Shown: positions 16,639 through 26,485, counted from the first letter of the stretch. The stretch: DNA of 64,000 bases from Gottfriedia endophytica (GCF_017814275.1 NZ_JAGIYQ010000010.1:62001-126000), one strand, 5' to 3'. Translations and numbers: made by a program. The notes: generated by a model from the letters alone, not told the origin.

Positions 16639-17568
16639 ATGAAGACATCACGTTATCTTGGCCTACTAATGATTATTAGTGGTGCAACACTTTGGGGACT
16701 GTCAGGGCCTATGATTCAATGGTTGTTTAGTCATTCAGATTTAACATCCATTAATTTTTTAATCGTTCGATTAATTTCAGCGGGGTCAATTATTTTAGGA
16801 TATCTTTTTTTCGCAAAGAAAAAGATTTTTATGGTTTGGAAGGATCCAAGAGATTGGATTCAAATTGTTATTTTTGCTGTTATTGGAATGCTTGGTGCTC
16901 AGTACGCTTTTATTGAAACCATTAACGTGAGTAATGCAGTTACTGCAACCTTATTTCAATTCTTCGGACCAGTATTGATTACTATCTATGTAGCTATTCA
17001 AAATAAAAAACTGCCGTCTACAGTACAAATTCTAGCCGTTTGTACAGCTCTAATTGGTCTCTTCTTTCTAATAACAAATGGTTCAATTGAAAATATTGTG
17101 TTATCTAACAGAGCTATTTTCCTCGGTGTTCTTACGATGCTTGGTTTTACATTCTATACGCTTCATCCTGCTTCTCTTATCAAAAAGTGGGGTACTTTAA
17201 TGATTGTCGGCTGGGGGATGTTTATTGGTGGAATCGTTTTATTGATATTTAATCAGAATTTTAGTGTACAACTTTTACCAAATACTTTAACAAACTATAT
17301 TTTCTTTATTATGATTCTAGCTATTGCCATTGGAACGATTTCTTTTCTACTTTATATCGGTAGTTTAAAATATCTGTCCCCTACAGAAACAAGTATTTTA
17401 TCTAGCATTGAACCGTTTGTTGCTGGAATCGTTTCTATGACATGGTTAAACGAATCGTTTGGAGTTTATCAAATGGTTGGAGGTGCTTTTATTATTACTG
17501 CTGTTATCTTCTTAACAATGCCGAAGAAGAGAGAGAAGTTAAATGAAAAGATAAAAATGGTATCGTAA
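16639..17568 (+). CDS. EamA/DMT-superfamily transporter
   Basis: 309 residues with ten membrane helices in two EamA halves (about 10-140 and 155-295). Family marks include GATLWGLSGPMIQWLF at the N-terminus and the end of the second half, SPTETSILSSIEPFVAGIVSMTWLNE. DMT transporters of this type move metabolites or amino acids out of, or into, the cell. It is divergent from a MocR regulator, which makes a B6 vitamer or amino acid a sensible candidate substrate, but this is inference. AGGGGG precedes the ATG. Confidence 0.85.
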   Translation: MKTSRYLGLLMIISGATLWGLSGPMIQWLFSHSDLTSINFLIVRLISAGSIILGYLFFAKKKIFMVWKDPRDWIQIVIFAVIGMLGAQYAFIETINVSNAVTATLFQFFGPVLITIYVAIQNKKLPSTVQILAVCTALIGLFFLITNGSIENIVLSNRAIFLGVLTMLGFTFYTLHPASLIKKWGTLMIVGWGMFIGGIVLLIFNQNFSVQLLPNTLTNYIFFIMILAIAIGTISFLLYIGSLKYLSPTETSILSSIEPFVAGIVSMTWLNESFGVYQMVGGAFIITAVIFLTMPKKREKLNEKIKMVS

Positions 17569-17652
17569 GAAAGGGAATTAGGGTAATTGTGACATGATAG
17601 GATAATGCGAAAAAGTCATCCTACATTATTCTTCTTTGAGTATCCCCCGCTC

Positions 17653-17682
17653 GGAATAATTAGAAAAATCGGAAATTATTCC
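17653..17682. other. Palindrome in the EamA-yttB spacer
   Basis: Nine-base arms GGAATAATT and AATTATTCC with a 12-base loop. It is followed by an A-rich rather than T-rich stretch, so it could be an operator or a weak terminator. Confidence 0.35.
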
Positions 17683-17781
17683 TATAAAAAAATATTTACT
17701 TAAAGTAGGTTGAAACCAAGTTCATTCTAAAATACAATTTAATAGGTTGATTAGAGATGCAGGTGAGAGAGGGGGAACGGC

Positions 17782-18984
17782 ATGCCTAAAAAACTATGGT
17801 TCTTAATAATTGGTATGATCATAAACGTAACAGGAAATTCATTTCTATGGCCGTTCAACACAATATACATTCATAAGTACCTAGGTAAATCGATGACAGT
17901 TGTTGGGATAGTCTTGATGTTAAATTCATTAGCAGGTGTATTTGGTAATATGTTAGGTGGCTGGTTATTTGACAAGATTGGTGGATACCGTTCAATTTTA
18001 ACTGGAATCGTCATTGCATTTTGCGCTATTTCTGGTCTAGTTGTGAATCATACATGGATTTTTTATACAACATTTTTTGTACTATTAGGATTTGGGATAG
18101 GAATTGTTTTTCCTTCTATGTATGCAATGGTTGGAGCGGCTTGGCCTGAAGGTGGTCGAAAAGCATTCAATGCACTTTATGTTGCACAAAATTTAGGAGT
18201 TGCAATCGGTACAGCACTTGGTGGGCTTGTAGCTAATTTTAATATTAATTATATCTTTTCAGCAAATTTACTTTTATATGTCTTTTTCTTCTTGATTGCT
18301 GTTTTCGGATTTAAAAATATGCAAACTACACAGGAAGTGGATCGTAAAGTAAAGGAAGAAAAGAAAACAAAAGGAAAATTTGTATTAACACCTTCTTTAA
18401 AAGCATTATTAATGGTTTGCTTAGCATATATTCTATGTTGGTTATCATATGTTCAATGGCAAACAACGATTGCAGCAGAAATGGATACTCTACATATAAG
18501 TATAGACAAATATAGTTGGTTATGGACGGTAAATGGAGTATTAATTGTACTTGCTCAACCAGTTGTATCAACATTTATTCGTAAGTATGTGAGTAGTTTA
18601 AAGAAACAAATGATTTATGGGATTGGTTTCTTTATTTTTTCAGTAGTGGTTGTTAGCTTTGCAAAAGACTTTTCTATTTTTATGACAGGGATGGTTATTT
18701 TAACAATTGGTGAAATGTTTGTGTGGCCAGCAGTACCAACGATTGCAAATATGCTAGCTCCGAAAGATCGAATTGGAATGTATCAAGGAATTGTAAATAG
18801 TGCATCAACAGTTGGTAGAATGCTAGGTCCTATTCTTGGAGGAGCAATTGTTGATACATTAAACATAAATATACTGTACATTGTGTTAATAGGATTATTA
18901 TTTATTGCAATCATTTTTACTTTTTTATATGAAAAATTAGCAAAAAAACATGCAAGCATGCATAGTGATACAATTGCTTCATAA
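17782..18984 (+). CDS. yttB: MFS transporter YttB
   Basis: 400 residues with 12 membrane helices and MFS loop signatures (GGWLFDKIGGYRS between helices 2 and 3; a central charged loop at about 185-200). The N-terminal NVTGNSFLWPFNTIYIHKYLGKS matches YttB, a drug-exporter-like MFS protein located by leuS in B. subtilis. The substrate is unknown. GAGAGGGGG lies before the ATG. A terminator follows immediately, so it is a single-gene unit. Confidence 0.82.
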   Translation: MPKKLWFLIIGMIINVTGNSFLWPFNTIYIHKYLGKSMTVVGIVLMLNSLAGVFGNMLGGWLFDKIGGYRSILTGIVIAFCAISGLVVNHTWIFYTTFFVLLGFGIGIVFPSMYAMVGAAWPEGGRKAFNALYVAQNLGVAIGTALGGLVANFNINYIFSANLLLYVFFFLIAVFGFKNMQTTQEVDRKVKEEKKTKGKFVLTPSLKALLMVCLAYILCWLSYVQWQTTIAAEMDTLHISIDKYSWLWTVNGVLIVLAQPVVSTFIRKYVSSLKKQMIYGIGFFIFSVVVVSFAKDFSIFMTGMVILTIGEMFVWPAVPTIANMLAPKDRIGMYQGIVNSASTVGRMLGPILGGAIVDTLNINILYIVLIGLLFIAIIFTFLYEKLAKKHASMHSDTIAS

Positions 18985-18989
18985 GTAGT

Positions 18990-19027
18990 AAAAAATCTCT
19001 AATCAATTGATGGTTAGAGATTTTTTT
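18990..19027 (+). terminator. Terminator after yttB
   Basis: Arms AAAAATCTCTAA and TTAGAGATTTTT, then more T residues. Confidence 0.85.
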
Positions 19028-19234
19028 ATGCTCGTTAATATCACAGATTTACTTCCATTTCTCCTTAAAAATCAGTAACAATTTACCCTTTTAATTACTA
19101 TAGTCGCTATTCTAAAGATTGATTTTTTTAAAGGCTACCCTAAAATAACATCTTAAAAGACAAGCATTATAGAGTGAATTTCTTATTTTCAAGGGCCATG
19201 GTGCGAATATTATTAGCATGGATGTCTTTTTTCT
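19028..19234. other. Spacer without features
   Basis: No gene, hairpin or promoter that I can support between the yttB terminator and repeat copy 3. Confidence 0.45.
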
Positions 19235-19444
19235 AAAAGATTGTTGCATTTGAGATTTTTAATTTTAAAGACAGAAGTTGATAACAACGGAAGGTGCGAG
19301 ACTCCTGTGGGAATAGCGGGAAGGCTGAGACCCCGCAGGAGCGATAGCGACGAGGAGGCTCAGCTCACGCCCCAAGGAAAGGGAGCAACCTGGAGTTGTT
19401 ATCAACTTACGCATTCTAAAATAGCAACAATGTATATGAAACAG
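19235..19444 (+). repeat. Dispersed GC-rich repeat, copy 3 (subfamily A)
   Basis: Full-length copy. Here the outer arm reads GTTGATAACAACGG and is matched on the far side by GTTGTTATCAAC, so both sides of the outer helix changed together relative to copies with GTTGATTGGA. The core carries GGCTGAG and CTCAGC. It lies just upstream of the leuS promoter. Confidence 0.93.
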
Positions 19445-19485
19445 CCTTTCTTAAAGGTTAATATAAAAAAATGTTCATTGTATAA

Positions 19486-19514
19486 TTGACCTTTTTGAAT
19501 GGGTATAATATATT
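19486..19514 (+). promoter_or_regulatory. Candidate sigma-A promoter of leuS
   Basis: TTGACC (19486-19491), 17-base spacer, TATATT (19509-19514), about 45 bases before the T-box leader. An overlapping TATAAT at 19504 is too close to pair with this -35. Confidence 0.45.
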
Positions 19515-19555
19515 ATAAATAATATAAAAATTTGATCGGCTATGATTGGGAATAG

Positions 19556-19771
19556 TAACAAAAATGAAGAGGTTTAGAGAGTTGACGGCTGGTGAAAGTC
19601 AATCCATTCATTTTGTGAACTCGCCCGTAAGCTACATTTTTGAACAGCTTATGCTCAGTAGAGAATGTCGTACTCCACGTTACGGAAACAAGTGAATGTA
19701 TTAATTACATTAATTTGGGTGGTACCGCGGGAAATCCTCTCGTCCCTTTATTGGGATGAGAGGATTTTTTT
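19556..19771 (+). promoter_or_regulatory. T-box leader (tRNA-Leu-sensing) of leuS
   Basis: Classic T-box order: stem I region from about 19560 (ATGAAGAGG), specifier loop with GAACTCG holding a CTC leucine codon at 19620-19622, and the conserved T-box GGGTGGTACCGCGG (19717-19730). A terminator with arms CCTCTCGTCCC and GGGATGAGAGG and a T-run follows (19733-19771). Uncharged tRNA-Leu would pair with the specifier and the T-box and favour the antiterminator, raising leuS expression in leucine starvation. The specifier assignment is by position and by the downstream gene. Confidence 0.93.
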
Positions 19772-19824
19772 GTTTACCAAAAAGCAAATTCAGAGTCTAG
19801 CCGATCACCAAAGGAGGAGTTTTC

Positions 19825-22242
19825 ATGAGTTTTAATCACCAAAGTATTGAAAAGAAATGGCAAAAACATTGGTTAGAAAACAAAACGTTTAAAACAACAG
19901 ATGATGCAAATAAACCAAAATTTTATGCGTTAGATATGTTCCCTTATCCATCTGGTGCAGGTCTACATGTAGGGCATCCAGAAGGTTACACTGCAACTGA
20001 CATTCTTTCACGTATGAAGCGTATGCAAGGTTATAATGTACTTCACCCAATGGGATGGGATGCATTTGGATTACCTGCTGAACAGTATGCATTAGACACT
20101 GGAAATGACCCAGCTGAATTCACTGAAAAAAACATTAACACATTCCGTAATCAAATCCAGGCATTAGGATTCTCATACGATTGGGATCGAGAAGTGAATA
20201 CAACATCTCCAGATTACTATAAATGGACACAATGGATTTTCTTAAAAATGTACGAAAAAGGCTTAGCATTTATTGATGAAATTCCAGTTAACTGGTGTCC
20301 AGCACTTGGAACAGTTTTAGCAAATGAAGAAGTAATTGACGGAAAAAGTGAGCGTGGTGGACACCCTGTTGAGCGCCGTCCGATGAGACAATGGATTTTA
20401 AAAATCACAGCTTATGCGGATCGTCTATTAGAAGATCTAGAAGAACTTGATTGGCCTGAAAGCTTAAAAGAAATGCAACGAAACTGGATTGGACGTTCAG
20501 AAGGTGCAGAAGTGTATTTCAAAGTTGATGGAGTAGATGAAAAAATTACCGTATTTACAACTCGTCCTGATACATTATTCGGTGCAACTTATTTAGTACT
20601 AGCACCTGAGCACGACTTAGTTTCTAAAATCACAACAACTGAACAAAAAGAAGCAGTTGAAAGTTATATTGACTCAATTAAATCGAAAAGTGATCTAGAG
20701 CGTACTGATCTAGCGAAAGACAAAACTGGAGTATTCACAGGAGCTTATGCAGTTAGCCCTGTAAATGGCGAAAAACTTCCAATTTGGATTGCTGATTATG
20801 TATTAGCTAGCTATGGAACTGGAGCTATTATGGCAGTACCAGCTCATGACGAACGTGATCATGAATTCGCGGTGAAATTCCAATTACCAATCGTAGAAGT
20901 AGTTGCGGGTGGAGACGTACAAAAAGCACCTTATACAGAAGATGGAAAACATGTTAATTCAGCATTTTTAAATGGCTTAAATAAAGAAGAAGCTATGACA
21001 AAAATGATTGAATGGCTTGAAGTATCTAAAGCTGGTGAGAAAAAAGTAACATATCGTCTACGTGATTGGTTGTTCTCTCGTCAACGTTACTGGGGTGAAC
21101 CAATTCCTGTTATTCATTGGGAAGATGGTACATCATCAGCTGTTCCTTACGAAGAACTTCCATTAGTACTTCCAAAAACAGAAGATATTCGTCCATCTGG
21201 AACAGGTGAATCACCACTAGCAAACATTGCAGACTGGGTAAATGTTGTTGATCCAGTTACAGGTAAAAAAGGACTTCGTGAAACAAATACAATGCCACAA
21301 TGGGGCGGTAGCTGTTGGTACTACTTACGTTATATTGATCCACATAATGCTGATGCGCTTGCAGATGCAGAAAAATTAAAACAATGGTTACCTGTTGATA
21401 TTTATATTGGTGGAGCTGAGCACGCTGTTCTTCACTTACTATATGCTCGTTTCTGGCACAAATTCCTTTATGATTTAGGTGTTGTTCCAACTAAAGAACC
21501 TTTCCAAAAATTATTTAACCAAGGAATGATTTTAGGTTCAAACAACGAAAAAATGTCTAAATCAAAAGGAAATGTTGTTAACCCTGATGATATCGTAGCA
21601 AGCCACGGTGCAGATACTCTACGTCTATATGAAATGTTCATGGGACCTTTAGATGCATCAATTGCATGGTCAGAAAATGGTCTTGATGGATCTCGTCGTT
21701 TCTTAGATCGCGTTTGGCGTTTACTTGTAACTGATAATGGTGAGCTTTCTTCTAAAATAGAAGAAGGAATAACTGTTAAAGGTCTTGAAAAGACATATCA
21801 CCAAACAGTGAAGAAAGTTACTGAAGACTTTGAAGGATTACGCTTTAACACTGCCATTTCACAAATGATGGTCTTCATTAATGAAGCTTATAAAGCAGAA
21901 CAATTACCAAAAGATATGGTAGAAGGATTTGTGAAATTATTAGCTCCTGTTGCACCACATATCGGTGAAGAACTATGGTCTCTACTTGGTCACGCTGATT
22001 CAATCACTTATGCATCATGGCCAGCATTTGACGAAGCTAAGCTTGTTGAAGATGAAGTAGAAATCGTTGTTCAAATTAACGGAAAAGTAAAAGCAAAATT
22101 AAAAGTTGCGAAAACTGCTTCACGTGAACAAATGGAAGAAATCGCATTAGCAGATGAAGCCGTTAAAGAACAAGTAGAAGGTAAAACAGTTCGCAAAATT
22201 ATTGCCGTACCTGGAAAACTTGTTAATATTGTAGCAAACTAA
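19825..22242 (+). CDS. leuS: Leucyl-tRNA synthetase
   Basis: 805 residues, normal for bacterial LeuRS. It charges tRNA-Leu with leucine in the cytosol. The class I HIGH motif appears as GLHVGHPEG (about 48-56). The CP1 editing domain includes [12 protein letters not shown] and its conserved [12 protein letters not shown]. The KMSKS loop is [11 protein letters not shown] (about 573-583), and the anticodon-binding and C-terminal domains follow. AAAGGAGG gives a clear ATG start. The T-box leader controls it, and the terminator after the stop makes it monocistronic. Confidence 0.98.
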   Translation: MSFNHQSIEKKWQKHWLENKTFKTTDDANKPKFYALDMFPYPSGAGLHVGHPEGYTATDILSRMKRMQGYNVLHPMGWDAFGLPAEQYALDTGNDPAEFTEKNINTFRNQIQALGFSYDWDREVNTTSPDYYKWTQWIFLKMYEKGLAFIDEIPVNWCPALGTVLANEEVIDGKSERGGHPVERRPMRQWILKITAYADRLLEDLEELDWPESLKEMQRNWIGRSEGAEVYFKVDGVDEKITVFTTRPDTLFGATYLVLAPEHDLVSKITTTEQKEAVESYIDSIKSKSDLERTDLAKDKTGVFTGAYAVSPVNGEKLPIWIADYVLASYGTGAIMAVPAHDERDHEFAVKFQLPIVEVVAGGDVQKAPYTEDGKHVNSAFLNGLNKEEAMTKMIEWLEVSKAGEKKVTYRLRDWLFSRQRYWGEPIPVIHWEDGTSSAVPYEELPLVLPKTEDIRPSGTGESPLANIADWVNVVDPVTGKKGLRETNTMPQWGGSCWYYLRYIDPHNADALADAEKLKQWLPVDIYIGGAEHAVLHLLYARFWHKFLYDLGVVPTKEPFQKLFNQGMILGSNNEKMSKSKGNVVNPDDIVASHGADTLRLYEMFMGPLDASIAWSENGLDGSRRFLDRVWRLLVTDNGELSSKIEEGITVKGLEKTYHQTVKKVTEDFEGLRFNTAISQMMVFINEAYKAEQLPKDMVEGFVKLLAPVAPHIGEELWSLLGHADSITYASWPAFDEAKLVEDEVEIVVQINGKVKAKLKVAKTASREQMEEIALADEAVKEQVEGKTVRKIIAVPGKLVNIVAN

Positions 22243-22251
22243 TTGGTTGAA

Positions 22252-22291
22252 GGATCTCAAGAGTGTTATTCGCTTTTGAGATCTTTTTTTT
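22252..22291 (+). terminator. Terminator of leuS
   Basis: Arms GATCTCAA and TTGAGATC with a T-run of eight. Confidence 0.82.
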
Positions 22292-22404
22292 GTTATCATT
22301 GCAAATCATATGTAGCTGTTTTATGATTTGGTTTAGGAATGTTATTTGGTGTAACATATACATGGAATGTGCTTTAAAGAGTAATATTATTTTGGCTCTT
22401 TTCT

Positions 22405-22625
22405 AAAAGATTGTTGCTATTAAAACGATATTGTTAAAGGAAACTGTTGATTAAGAAGTTGATTGGAGCGGAAGGTGCGAGACTCCTGTGGGAGCAGCGG
22501 GACAGGTGAGACCCCGCAGGAGCGATAGCGACGAGGAGGCTCACCGCCCGCCCCAAGGAAAGCGAGTATTTCTTTCGCTTCAATCAACTTATCGCATTCT
22601 TATTTAGCAACAAAATTTAGGAAAC
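22405..22625 (+). repeat. Dispersed GC-rich repeat, copy 4 (subfamily B)
   Basis: Full-length copy whose core reads AGGTGAG and GGCTCACCG, the subfamily B version of the second helix. Outer arms GAAGTTGATTGGAGCG and CGCTTCAATCAACTT pair. Tail ATCGCATTCTTATTTAGCAAC. Confidence 0.93.
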
Positions 22626-22673
22626 TGCCATTATTTTATAATTAGTTAATACATTTAAAAGGAGTGTATATTA

Positions 22674-22970
22674 ATGAAAGAAATTTCTACTGAAGAGTTA
22701 CAACAAAAAATTGAAGCTGGTGAAACATTATTTTTAGTTGATGTTCGTGAAGATGATGAAGTAGCAGCAGGCATTATCCCAGAAGCAGTTCATATCCGTA
22801 TGGGAGACATCCCAAGTAAACTAGACTTCTTCTCAGAAGATAATGAATATATTTTCATTTGTCGTTCAGGTGGCAGAAGTGGGAATGTATGTGAATACTT
22901 ATCCGAGCAGGGCTTCAATGTAACCAATGTTGTAGGCGGTATGTTAGCTTGGGAAGGCGAAACGAAGTAA
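22674..22970 (+). CDS. ytwF: Rhodanese-like protein YtwF
   Basis: 98 residues forming one rhodanese domain. FLVDVREDDEVAAGIIPEAVHI is the N-terminal family motif, and the active-site loop is CRSGGRSGN with the persulfide-forming Cys. Rhodanese proteins carry sulfane sulfur between donors and acceptors in the cytosol; the partner is unknown. YtwF is near leuS in B. subtilis as well. AAAGGAG supports the ATG, and a strong terminator follows. Confidence 0.87.
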   Translation: MKEISTEELQQKIEAGETLFLVDVREDDEVAAGIIPEAVHIRMGDIPSKLDFFSEDNEYIFICRSGGRSGNVCEYLSEQGFNVTNVVGGMLAWEGETK

Positions 22971-23002
22971 GGAACAAGGAAACAAGGAATTAAGGAAGTA
23001 AA

Positions 23003-23047
23003 AAAAGCCAATTCTTTTGAGGTTATCAAAAGAATTGGCTTTTTTTG
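23003..23047 (+). terminator. Terminator after ytwF
   Basis: Sixteen-base arms (AAAGCCAATTCTTTTG and its complement) around a seven-base loop, then TTTTTTT. The region just before it (22970-23000) has short AAGGAA-type direct repeats. Confidence 0.9.
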
Positions 23048-23189
23048 TTTTAAATACATATTTTTTCAAGAGTTAAACAAAATAGTAATAGCTGGTAACA
23101 AGTTTATTTGCTTAGGTTTATTGTTACTTATAAACCTATTGTTAATAAATGATCAAATCAAAATATAAACATATTCAAGGAGGAAAAAC

Positions 23190-24071
23190 ATGAAACGTGG
23201 TTTGAAATTATCTGTTGCAGCATTATTACTAACAGGAGTTATGACTGGATGTAATATGAAAGGGACGAATAAGAAACCGGCTCCTACTGCTAAATTGACT
23301 GGTACGATTAGTGCTGCTGGATCTACAGCATTACAGCCACTTGCTGATGAAGCAGCTAAGGAATTTATGACAACATATCCACAAGTTTCAATTACAATCC
23401 AAGGTGGGGGAAGCGGTACAGGTGTAAACCAAGTATCTTCTGGTGCAGTACAAATTGGTAATTCAGATGTTCCAGCTGCTGAAAAATTAACAAATCCATC
23501 ACTAGCAAAAGGCTTAGTTGAAACAAAAGTTGCAGGTATTGGTTATTCTATTATTACGAACAAAGATGTTGGTGTAGATTCTCTTACTCAATTACAGATT
23601 CAGAATATTTTTTCTGGAAAAACTACAAATTGGAAAGATCTAGGCGGAAAAAATGAAAAAATAAATGTCATTAACCGACCAGCTTCTTCTGGAACACGTA
23701 CAGCATTTGAAAAAACAATTATGAAGAATGTAAAGATTAATGATAGCGTCGGAACAGTTCAAGATTCGAACGGAGCGGTTGAACAAGCAATCAATAGTAC
23801 TCCTGGTTCAATATCATATTTAGCAAATTCTTATTTAGCTGGTGGTAAAAAGACTACATTAAAAACAGTAAAAATAAATGGTAAAGATTCTACTGTTGCG
23901 AATATTACTGCCGGAAATTATCCTTTCTATTCTTATGAATATATGATCACTAAAGGGGCTGCAAAATCTCCTGTTAAAGAATATGTTGATTATGTAAAAG
24001 GAGATTCATTCTCTAAGAAAGTAGAAGAAATGGGTTATATTCCAATTTCTAAAATGAAGGGTTTAAAATAA
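23190..24071 (+). CDS. pstS: Phosphate ABC transporter substrate-binding lipoprotein PstS
   Basis: 293 residues. A lipoprotein signal ends in LTGVMTGC, so the mature protein is anchored to the outer face of the membrane. Phosphate-binding PBP motifs are AAGSTALQPLADE, GGGSGTGVNQV and NRPASSGTRTAFE, the last two holding the phosphate with Ser, Gly and Arg. It delivers phosphate to the PstC-PstA channel. AAGGAGG lies before the ATG. I looked for PhoP boxes (TTAACA repeats with an 11-base period) upstream and found none that is convincing. Confidence 0.95.
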   Translation: MKRGLKLSVAALLLTGVMTGCNMKGTNKKPAPTAKLTGTISAAGSTALQPLADEAAKEFMTTYPQVSITIQGGGSGTGVNQVSSGAVQIGNSDVPAAEKLTNPSLAKGLVETKVAGIGYSIITNKDVGVDSLTQLQIQNIFSGKTTNWKDLGGKNEKINVINRPASSGTRTAFEKTIMKNVKINDSVGTVQDSNGAVEQAINSTPGSISYLANSYLAGGKKTTLKTVKINGKDSTVANITAGNYPFYSYEYMITKGAAKSPVKEYVDYVKGDSFSKKVEEMGYIPISKMKGLK

Positions 24072-24115
24072 TATCATTTCGTACGTGAATAGAATTATGA
24101 TGAATTGGAATTTTA

Positions 24116-24143
24116 ATGAGAGTTGGTTTTTACCAACTCTCAT
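24116..24143 (+). other. Intercistronic hairpin between pstS and pstC
   Basis: Arms ATGAGAGTTGG and CCAACTCTCAT. There is no T-run after it, so it is more likely an mRNA-stabilising or partial-termination element that keeps pstS expression above pstC-pstA. Such elements are common behind binding-protein genes. Confidence 0.6.
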
Positions 24144-24171
24144 CATTCTATTTAGACATTAGAGGTTTATT

Positions 24172-25065
24172 ATGGAATATAAAAAAAGAAATTTCTTTCT
24201 AATTGAATATCTAGGACGATCACTTGTGACCTTATGTGGATTACTTATGGTTGTCATTACAATTGCTATTATCGTATTCATTGTGAGCAAAGGCATTCAA
24301 TCGTTTACTCAAAATCATATTTCTTTATTTGATATGTTATTTTCTAAAAATTGGAGTCCTAATAATCCTACAAATCCAAGCTTTGGAGCCGTTATTTTTA
24401 TAGTTGGTTCAATACTTGTATCTGTGGGTGCTGTCATAATCGCTGCACCAATTGCTATATCCTTAGCTGTGTTTATGAATTATATTTCGCCAAAATTTGG
24501 TGATAAAATTTTAAAGCCAGTTTTGGAAGTTTTGGTAGGAATTCCATCAGTGGTATATGGTTTTTTAGGTGTTACACTCCTTATCCCTCTCATCAGAAAT
24601 ACGGTTGGTGGAGTTGGATTCAGTTTATGTGCAGGTATCATCGTTCTAAGTATTATGATTTTACCTACTATTGCAAGTATTGCTTCGGATGCAGTAAGAG
24701 CAGTTCCAAAAGATTATTTAGAAGCTTCGTATGGATTAGGCTCAACAAGATGGCAAGCAATTAGATTAGCTATTGTTCCGGCAGCTAAAACAAACATTTT
24801 AACAGCTATTGTATTAGGGCTAGCAAGAGCATTTGGTGAAGCACTTGCCGTACAAATGGTAATTGGAAATACAGTGAAAATACCAAAAGGTCTCTTTGAT
24901 CAAACTGTTACACTTACAGGAATATTAACGATGGATATGGCTAATACAATGAATGGAACTGCTTGGAATAATGCATTATGGACTCTTGCGATGATATTAC
25001 TGTTAATCTCGTTTCTCTTTATTCTCGTTATTCGATTAATTGGTAGGGGAGGTAAACGAGCATGA
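24172..25065 (+). CDS. pstC: Phosphate ABC transporter permease PstC
   Basis: 297 residues with six membrane helices. The family EAA-loop is EASYGLGSTRWQAIRLAIVPAA, preceded by the PSVVYGFLGV motif. PstC with PstA forms the phosphate channel that takes phosphate from PstS. GAGGT is six bases before the ATG. Its stop overlaps the pstA start by four bases (ATGA), indicating coupled translation. Confidence 0.94.
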   Translation: MEYKKRNFFLIEYLGRSLVTLCGLLMVVITIAIIVFIVSKGIQSFTQNHISLFDMLFSKNWSPNNPTNPSFGAVIFIVGSILVSVGAVIIAAPIAISLAVFMNYISPKFGDKILKPVLEVLVGIPSVVYGFLGVTLLIPLIRNTVGGVGFSLCAGIIVLSIMILPTIASIASDAVRAVPKDYLEASYGLGSTRWQAIRLAIVPAAKTNILTAIVLGLARAFGEALAVQMVIGNTVKIPKGLFDQTVTLTGILTMDMANTMNGTAWNNALWTLAMILLLISFLFILVIRLIGRGGKRA

Positions 25066-25976
25066 ATGCAAAAACGACGGATAAAGTTTGGACAGGGGTC
25101 TTTTATATTATTGCATCGTTGGTTGTTCTCCTACTTTTATTTTTATTGGTTGTTATTCTCTATAAAGGGTGGAAGTTTTGGGATGTAAACTTTCTCATAG
25201 GAGCTTCTAGTGATACTCAGGCAGGTGGGGGGATCGGAGCTCAACTTTTCAACTCTTTTTATATTTTAATCCTAACATTAATTATTTCTGTTCCAATTGG
25301 ATTAGGTGCAGGAATCTATTTGGCGGAATATGCAAAATCCGGGCGTTTTTTAGAATTTTTGAGATTATGTATTGAAACATTAGCTTCATTACCTTCAATT
25401 GTTGTTGGGTTATTTGGTTTATTAGTCTTTGTTACGATGACAGGATGGGGCTATACATTAATTGGCGGTGCTTTAGCCATTACAATCTTAAATTTACCAA
25501 GTCTAACAAGGGTATGTGAAACCGCCTTATTAGATGTCCCTAAAATTAGCAAAGAAGGAAGTCTTGGTTTAGGTGCTACGAAATGGCAAACAATTGTTAA
25601 AATCAGTATTCCATCTGCCATTCCACAGTTAATAACAGGAGTCATTTTAGCAGCTGGAAGAATATTTGGTGAAGCAGCGGCTCTAATTTATACAGCAGGA
25701 CTTGCAACACCATTTTTAAACGGATCAGCACCAATAAATACTCCACTAAATCCATTCAATATTTTTAGGCCAGCGGAAACATTAGCCGTTCATATTTGGA
25801 AATTGAATTCTGAAGGAATCGTTCCTGATGCACAAGCAATCGCATCGAAATCTGCAGCAGTTTTAATTGTGATGGTTTTAGTATTTAATTTATGTGCAAG
25901 ACTGTTTGCTAAGTATCTACATAGACGGTTTACAGGTACAAAAAGAAAATCAAAATTTATTAAACGCCCACTATAA
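25062..25976 (+). CDS. pstA: Phosphate ABC transporter permease PstA
   Basis: 304 residues with six membrane helices and the permease EAA-loop KEGSLGLGATKWQTIVKISI. The SLPSIVVGLFGL motif mirrors that of PstC. It should pair with PstC and need a PstB ATPase for transport. Unusually, no pstB (or phoU) follows. The next gene is a 71-residue unknown and the strand then changes. The ATPase must be encoded elsewhere for this system to work. Confidence 0.93.
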   Translation: MNAKTTDKVWTGVFYIIASLVVLLLLFLLVVILYKGWKFWDVNFLIGASSDTQAGGGIGAQLFNSFYILILTLIISVPIGLGAGIYLAEYAKSGRFLEFLRLCIETLASLPSIVVGLFGLLVFVTMTGWGYTLIGGALAITILNLPSLTRVCETALLDVPKISKEGSLGLGATKWQTIVKISIPSAIPQLITGVILAAGRIFGEAAALIYTAGLATPFLNGSAPINTPLNPFNIFRPAETLAVHIWKLNSEGIVPDAQAIASKSAAVLIVMVLVFNLCARLFAKYLHRRFTGTKRKSKFIKRPL

Positions 25977-26106
25977 TTTGTAGATTTGGAAACTTCCTTT
26001 TCCTTCTGAGGATGCATCAACTTTACATTTATTTTGTGATACTCTTTCCTTTTTGAACATATAATAAATCATTAAACCTTTTGAATTTTGAAAGGAGGGG
26101 GTTGAT

Positions 26107-26322
26107 GTGCCAAAATTATTGAAAGTTGATATCACTGATAAGATTATTGGGAAATTTAAGGAAGGCTATTTAGAACTATATTCATCAAAATTTCGAATTG
26201 GTAAGTTGCATTTAAAGGATAGTACGAATCAATATGAATTGTCAGAAGGATACGTACATGAAAATGGGCGTTTATATTTAATCGTTAACCTGCAAAGAGA
26301 ACAGATTAATGTCCATTCGTAA
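26107..26322 (+). CDS. Conserved-looking small hypothetical protein
   Basis: 71 residues starting at a GTG preceded by AAAGGAGGGG, one of the strongest ribosome binding sites in the window, so it is probably translated. The sequence alternates beta-like stretches (LLKVDITDKIIGKF, YLELYSSKFRIGKL, GRLYLIVNLQREQI) and has no signal peptide or cysteine. I do not recognise the family. It follows pstA by 130 bases, a position normally taken by pstB. Confidence 0.6.
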   Translation: MPKLLKVDITDKIIGKFKEGYLELYSSKFRIGKLHLKDSTNQYELSEGYVHENGRLYLIVNLQREQINVHS

Positions 26323-26443
26323 CTGATGGTCGAAATTGTAAGAAAGCTAGATGAACGGATGTGAGAGGAATTAAATATCAGGAAGCTGTTCAGACAGATG
26401 TTTTATTAAAGCAAATTGATAGTTTTTCTCCGATAATCACACA

Positions 26444-26485
26444 TGACCTAACGGATTTGTAGAATTCGTTAGGCCATTTTATTTT
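26444..26485. terminator. Bidirectional terminator before ytfP
   Basis: Arms CCTAACG (26447-26453) and CGTTAGG (26467-26473) with AT-rich flanks on both sides. Confidence 0.65.

Noticed and set aside
23060-23165. PhoP boxes before pstS
   Set aside because: Some TTAAAC/GTAACA hexamers are present, but not with a convincing 11-base period or match to TTAACA.
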